NCBI GenBank assembly: GCA_963975935.1
Contig: CAXBIQ010000002.1
Coordinates: 186,001 to 250,000, forward strand
DNA from: Planktosalinus sp963975935
Lineage (GTDB): Bacteria; Bacteroidota; Bacteroidia; Flavobacteriales; Flavobacteriaceae
DNA length: 64,000 bases
Direction: 5' to 3'
This document shows, piece after piece, positions 60,538-64,000 of this stretch. The translations under genes were made by a program, and so were the position numbers. A model generated the notes under the pieces. The model was not told the origin of the DNA. It saw only the letters and a list, made by a program, of their open reading frames with translations, and did no database searches. The stretch's first letter is position 1; each line of letters opens with the position of its first letter.

Positions 60538-61186
60538 ATTGTTTTGGCCAGTTACCGTTTGTGCTCACTTCCTCCATCGAGCCCACTATGATATGGGTGC
60601 CATTAACACCATCAACAGAAACCACTTGTTTTTCCTGAATGATGAGGTCTCTGCTCAAACCGTGTAAAATATCATCTTTACTGGCTCTGGCTTCAAATAC
60701 AGGAATTCTTTTATCATTTTTCATAGTATAACCAGCTTCAAGAGAGATAGGAATTTCCTTACCGCCAATTGTAACTCTGTCCATTCTCTTGTATGCATCA
60801 GAGCCTTTAAATAATGAGTCTTTAACACTTACATAATCGAGCGTATCAATTACCACATCTTCTATATAATATCCGCCTTCCTGAGGGTCAAGGCCAAAAG
60901 CCCTGTTTCTTTCTACATCGGCATAACTTGTATCCCTTCTTTGTGTGATGGGAAATTGAGCAGTATCCATGAAACGAACTAAAGAGTCAAAGCTTCCGGT
61001 AAATTTCCCTGTAATTTCAAGATGTGCTGTTTCAGCTGTGCGGATGTCTTTAAGCTTTTCAATAACTTTGACATAGCGTCTTTCTTTTTCATTGTTGAAT
61101 TTTGTAGGTTCATAGACTGAATTAAATAGTAAATAACCCAGTATTCCTATAACTATCCAAAGTACTAATTGAATTAAAAGTTTCAT
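60509..61186 (-). CDS. Membrane-anchored protein of unknown function
   Basis: The 225-residue protein has an N-terminal membrane segment (MKLLIQLVLWIVIGILGYLL) and an extracytoplasmic domain (EKERRYVKVIEKLKDIRTAE; GKFTGSFDSLVRFMD; YYIEDVVIDTLDYVSVKDSL; TMKNDKRIPVFEARASKDDI). No known domain recognised. It overlaps DUF3822 by 29 bases. The start ATG 61186 is preferred to one at 61249, because the signal anchor then begins at the N-terminus. Confidence 0.75.
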   Translation of the reverse strand: MKLLIQLVLWIVIGILGYLLFNSVYEPTKFNNEKERRYVKVIEKLKDIRTAETAHLEITGKFTGSFDSLVRFMDTAQFPITQRRDTSYADVERNRAFGLDPQEGGYYIEDVVIDTLDYVSVKDSLFKGSDAYKRMDRVTIGGKEIPISLEAGYTMKNDKRIPVFEARASKDDILHGLSRDLIIQEKQVVSVDGVNGTHIIVGSMEEVSTNGNWPKQYDSREEQQQ

Positions 61187-61344
61187 TCTTGAATTCGTTT
61201 TTCGTTTAACGTAAAAAAGGTATATCGCAAATCTACAATTTTTTTTCAATCACAAAAGTATAATCTTTAAAAATCACATTCATTTATTTTATTTCAACAG
61301 CAAACCTTAACTTAGCTGTTTTCACATAAAGTTGCAATTGCATA

Positions 61345-62766
61345 ATGAGCCATACCGCCTTCTATAAAACCTTACTAAAAGAATTTCCGCACACCCCCAC
61401 AACCAGACAGGATGTGGTATTGCAAAAGTTAGCTGAATTTATTTACACCACTCAACCTGATACATTGTTTTTGTTGAAAGGATATGCCGGTACCGGAAAA
61501 ACCACTATTATAAGTACATTGGTCAAACAGTTGGGCGAAACAAAAATGAAAGCGGTATTACTTGCTCCCACAGGCAGGGCTGCAAAAGTTATCAGCAATT
61601 ATTCAAACAAGGAAGCTTTTACAATTCATAAAAAAATCTATTTTCCCAAGGCCCAAAAAGGGGGCGGGGTTACATTTACATTGCAGCCAAACAAACATCG
61701 CAACACCTTGTTTATCGTAGATGAAGCCTCGATGATTTCTGATAATGCCTCAGATTCAAAGCTTTTTGAAAACGGCTCGTTGCTCGATGATTTAATGCAA
61801 TATGTTTATAGTGGGTTTGGTTGTAAATTGATCCTCATTGGTGACACGGCACAATTGCCCCCGGTAAAAATGGAATTGAGTCCGGCACTGGATGAAAAAA
61901 CGCTTTCAAATTACTATAACAAAGAAGTTATTTCAATTGAACTCGATGAGGTGGTGCGGCAAAAGCTTGAAAGCGGCATTCTAAAAAACGCAACCTTGCT
62001 GCGGGAAGCATTGGATAGCGGGTTTTATGAGAGTTTCAAATTTGATTTAGAAAACTTTACAGATATCATCAAGCCCGAAGACGGTTATGAACTTCTGGAT
62101 GCCATAAACGATGCATACAATAATAAAGGGAAAGAAGATACTGTCATCATTCTACGCTCAAACAAAAGGGCAAACCTGTTTAATGAAAACATCAGGTCAC
62201 GCATATTATTTCAGGAAAATGAACTGGCCACCGGTGACTATATGATGGTGGTGAAGAACAATTATTTTTGGATAAAACCCAATACCGAGGCCGGTTTTAT
62301 TGCTAATGGTGACATTATTGAAATTCTGGAGATTTTAAGTTTTAAGGATTTGTATGGTTTTCGATTTGCGGAAGTCATGGTGCGCATGGTCGACTATCCT
62401 AAAATGAAACCCTTTGAAACCGTTTTGCTTCTGGATACTATTGCATCTGAAACGCCTTCTCTTTCTTATGAAGATTCAAATAGGCTCTATCAGGAGGTCA
62501 TGAAAGATTATGAAAATATTACTTCCAAATACAAAAAGTTCCTGAGTGTTAAAAACAACAATTATTTTAACGCTTTACAGGTAAAGTTTTCATATGCCAT
62601 AACCTGTCACAAATCTCAGGGAGGGCAGTGGAACACGGTTTTTGTAGAGCAACCTTATTTGCCTAACGGTATCGATAAAGAATATTTAAGATGGCTTTAT
62701 ACTGCTGTGACCCGGGCACAGGAAAAGTTATATCTTATAGGGTTTAAAGATGAGTTTTTTGAATAA
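61345..62766 (+). CDS. RecD-like/UvrD_C_2 superfamily 1 DNA helicase
   Basis: The 473-residue ATPase has Walker A LLKGYAGTGKTTIISTL, Walker B LFIVDEASMISDNAS, motif III LILIGDTAQLPPVKMELSP, and a C-terminal UvrD_C_2 segment FSYAITCHKSQGGQWNTVFVE. RecD2-type N-terminal domains are absent, so it is a short single-unit helicase, resembling Pif1/Dda-type enzymes that unwind 5' to 3'. Role in DNA replication or repair is inferred. No nearby partner. Confidence 0.9.
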   Translation: MSHTAFYKTLLKEFPHTPTTRQDVVLQKLAEFIYTTQPDTLFLLKGYAGTGKTTIISTLVKQLGETKMKAVLLAPTGRAAKVISNYSNKEAFTIHKKIYFPKAQKGGGVTFTLQPNKHRNTLFIVDEASMISDNASDSKLFENGSLLDDLMQYVYSGFGCKLILIGDTAQLPPVKMELSPALDEKTLSNYYNKEVISIELDEVVRQKLESGILKNATLLREALDSGFYESFKFDLENFTDIIKPEDGYELLDAINDAYNNKGKEDTVIILRSNKRANLFNENIRSRILFQENELATGDYMMVVKNNYFWIKPNTEAGFIANGDIIEILEILSFKDLYGFRFAEVMVRMVDYPKMKPFETVLLLDTIASETPSLSYEDSNRLYQEVMKDYENITSKYKKFLSVKNNNYFNALQVKFSYAITCHKSQGGQWNTVFVEQPYLPNGIDKEYLRWLYTAVTRAQEKLYLIGFKDEFFE

Positions 62767-62776
62767 AACATTTTGT

Positions 62777-64000
62777 TTAGTCTTCCTCATCTGGTATTTC
62801 TGCGTTTTGCTCAATTTTATTACCAATGATTTTTAGGTAAAAATATCCAATAAGCCCTGCAACTATTGAGGCTGAAAGGATACCCATTTTCGCCTGAACC
62901 AAATATGCTTCATTATCATAAGCCAGATCAGTTATGAATAGAGACATAGTAAACCCTATTGCTGCCAGAAATCCCAATCCAAAAATATGACCCCAGCCAA
63001 TTCCCGCCGGAAGCTTACATACTTTAAGCATAACCATAAGTTTTGTAAAAAGAAAAACCCCAATAATTTTCCCAACAATGAGTCCTAAAATTACTCCTAA
63101 TGTAACCGGGCTTTTAAAGTAAGAAAATGCTTCAGCATTGATTGTAACACCGGCGTTTGCAAAGGCAAACAAGGGTAGTATTATAAAACTCACAAAAGGA
63201 TGCAGGGCGTGTTCCAGGCGTTGAAGCGGGGGTGTGGCATCTTCGGTCAAAAGGGAAATTTTTTCTATTGTTTCTGTTATTTTCTCATCGTTTTTGATTT
63301 TTTTGCTTATTGCTTGCTGTCGCTGCCGTTTTACTTTCAATGACAACAGTCTTATTTTTCTCAAAAATAAAGGTGTGTTAATACGTTTGCTGGTGGGAAT
63401 GGTAAAAGCTGCCAGAACCGCGGCAATGGTGGCATGCACCCCTGAAAGCATAACGGCCATCCAAAGACCGCCAATGCCCATTACCGCATAGAATATTGTG
63501 TTTCTGATACCAATATAGTTTGCGCTCAATAAAATAAGCAAAAAAAATGCGCCCATAGCGAGATTCTCAACCGAAATTTCTGAAGTATAGAAAAAAGCAA
63601 TCACCATAACAGCTCCCAGGTCATCAACAATAGCTATGGCTGTCAAAAAAACTTTTAATGAAAGGGGAACTTTATCCCCCAGTAAATATAGAATTCCAAG
63701 CGCAAAAGCTATATCTGTGGCCATGGGGATTCCCCATCCGCCTACTGCGTCTGTGCCTTGAGTGAACATATAAAATATCAATGCCGGAAAAAGCATTCCT
63801 CCAATAGCTGCTGCAACCGGTAGCATTGCCCCGCGGAAGCTGGCAAGCTCACCATGCATCAGTTCACGTTTCAACTCCAGTCCCACCAGAAAAAAGAACA
63901 TAGACATAAGGCCGTCATTTATCCAGTGTAAAAGATTTTTCTTGATTACAAAATCTTCAAAACCAATGTAAATGTATTGTTTCCAGAAATTGTGATATCC
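62777..64000 (-). CDS. nhaA: Na+/H+ antiporter NhaA, 5' end beyond the window
   Basis: The frame runs to the edge of the window and encodes at least 407 residues. The visible part starts GYHNFWKQYIYIGFEDFVIK and continues with LLHWINDGLMSMFFFLVGLE and LKRELMHGELASFRGAMLPV, ATDIAFALGILYLLG, IVDDLGAVMVIAFFY (the conserved Asp pair of NhaA) and VSFIILPLFAFANAGVTI. About eleven hydrophobic segments are seen. The N-terminal start is not in the window, so the gene is partial because of the window edge. It exports Na+ in exchange for protons. Confidence 0.95.
   Translation of the reverse strand, partial: GYHNFWKQYIYIGFEDFVIKKNLLHWINDGLMSMFFFLVGLELKRELMHGELASFRGAMLPVAAAIGGMLFPALIFYMFTQGTDAVGGWGIPMATDIAFALGILYLLGDKVPLSLKVFLTAIAIVDDLGAVMVIAFFYTSEISVENLAMGAFFLLILLSANYIGIRNTIFYAVMGIGGLWMAVMLSGVHATIAAVLAAFTIPTSKRINTPLFLRKIRLLSLKVKRQRQQAISKKIKNDEKITETIEKISLLTEDATPPLQRLEHALHPFVSFIILPLFAFANAGVTINAEAFSYFKSPVTLGVILGLIVGKIIGVFLFTKLMVMLKVCKLPAGIGWGHIFGLGFLAAIGFTMSLFITDLAYDNEAYLVQAKMGILSASIVAGLIGYFYLKIIGNKIEQNAEIPDEED

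Noticed and set aside
1..64000. tRNA genes, rRNA, CRISPR arrays, insertion sequences or prophage genes
   Set aside because: I looked for GTTCGAATC-like tRNA T-arms, regularly spaced repeats, and transposase or integrase motifs in the frames and found none that hold up.

Overview
The window is a 64 kb stretch of chromosomal DNA from a member of the Flavobacteriaceae (Bacteroidetes), probably marine. Several things point there. Two secreted proteins end in type IX secretion (T9SS) sorting tails. Promoters are of the Bacteroidetes kind (TTTG/TTG, about 19-22 bases, TAnnTTTG), and Shine-Dalgarno sequences are mostly missing. Lineage-typical genes include the fused alpha/beta 2-oxoacid dehydrogenase E1, the LETM1-related protein, DUF3822, Lacal_2735 and YgaP-like proteins, and a DnaX without a zinc finger. 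I see no insertion sequence, prophage, CRISPR array, tRNA or rRNA. The only RNA gene I can support is RNase P RNA (rnpB).

Layout. 0-9 kb: a surface lipoprotein, YebC, an S41 protease with a coiled-coil partner, a gcvT/SDR/pterin-dehydratase cluster, and the NAD(P)HX repair enzyme. 9-15 kb: an outer-membrane barrel, a T9SS beta-propeller protein and uvrA. A decayed copy of the uvrA tail lies upstream of the propeller gene and looks like a recombination scar. 15-25.7 kb: an ECF sigma factor with a 48-residue companion, nth, bcp, a conserved protein of unknown role, a PhnP-like hydrolase, an esterase, and an overlapping operon of a BatA-type protein, a dihydroorotase homologue without metal ligands and two small membrane paralogues, then the LETM1-related gene. 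25.7-36 kb: a DUF4331 protein split over two secreted polypeptides, converging on an ECF sigma/anti-sigma pair; a giant T9SS M36 metallopeptidase; and a second sigma/anti-sigma operon carrying a protein with a charged KMEAW repeat. 36-48 kb: an M23 peptidase, menB, a sterol-desaturase-like protein, asnB, the fused E1, an S9 peptidase and rpsA. 48-57.6 kb: pyrR-pyrB, a small protein, rnz, pdxH, a SixA-like phosphatase, ppk1-ppx, miaE and dnaX. 57.7-64 kb: rnpB, Lacal_2735, two rhodaneses with a membrane protein, rsmD-DUF3822, a RecD-like helicase and the 3' part of nhaA, which runs off the window.

The most striking regulatory structure is upstream of asnB. An 11-residue open frame, MFYNNSNNNLP, has five asparagines and is followed by two mutually exclusive hairpins, the second an intrinsic terminator just before the asnB start. 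This is the layout of ribosome-mediated transcription attenuation, here apparently sensing charged tRNA-Asn to control asparagine synthetase.

All functional calls rest on reading motifs by eye. No database search or folding program was run.
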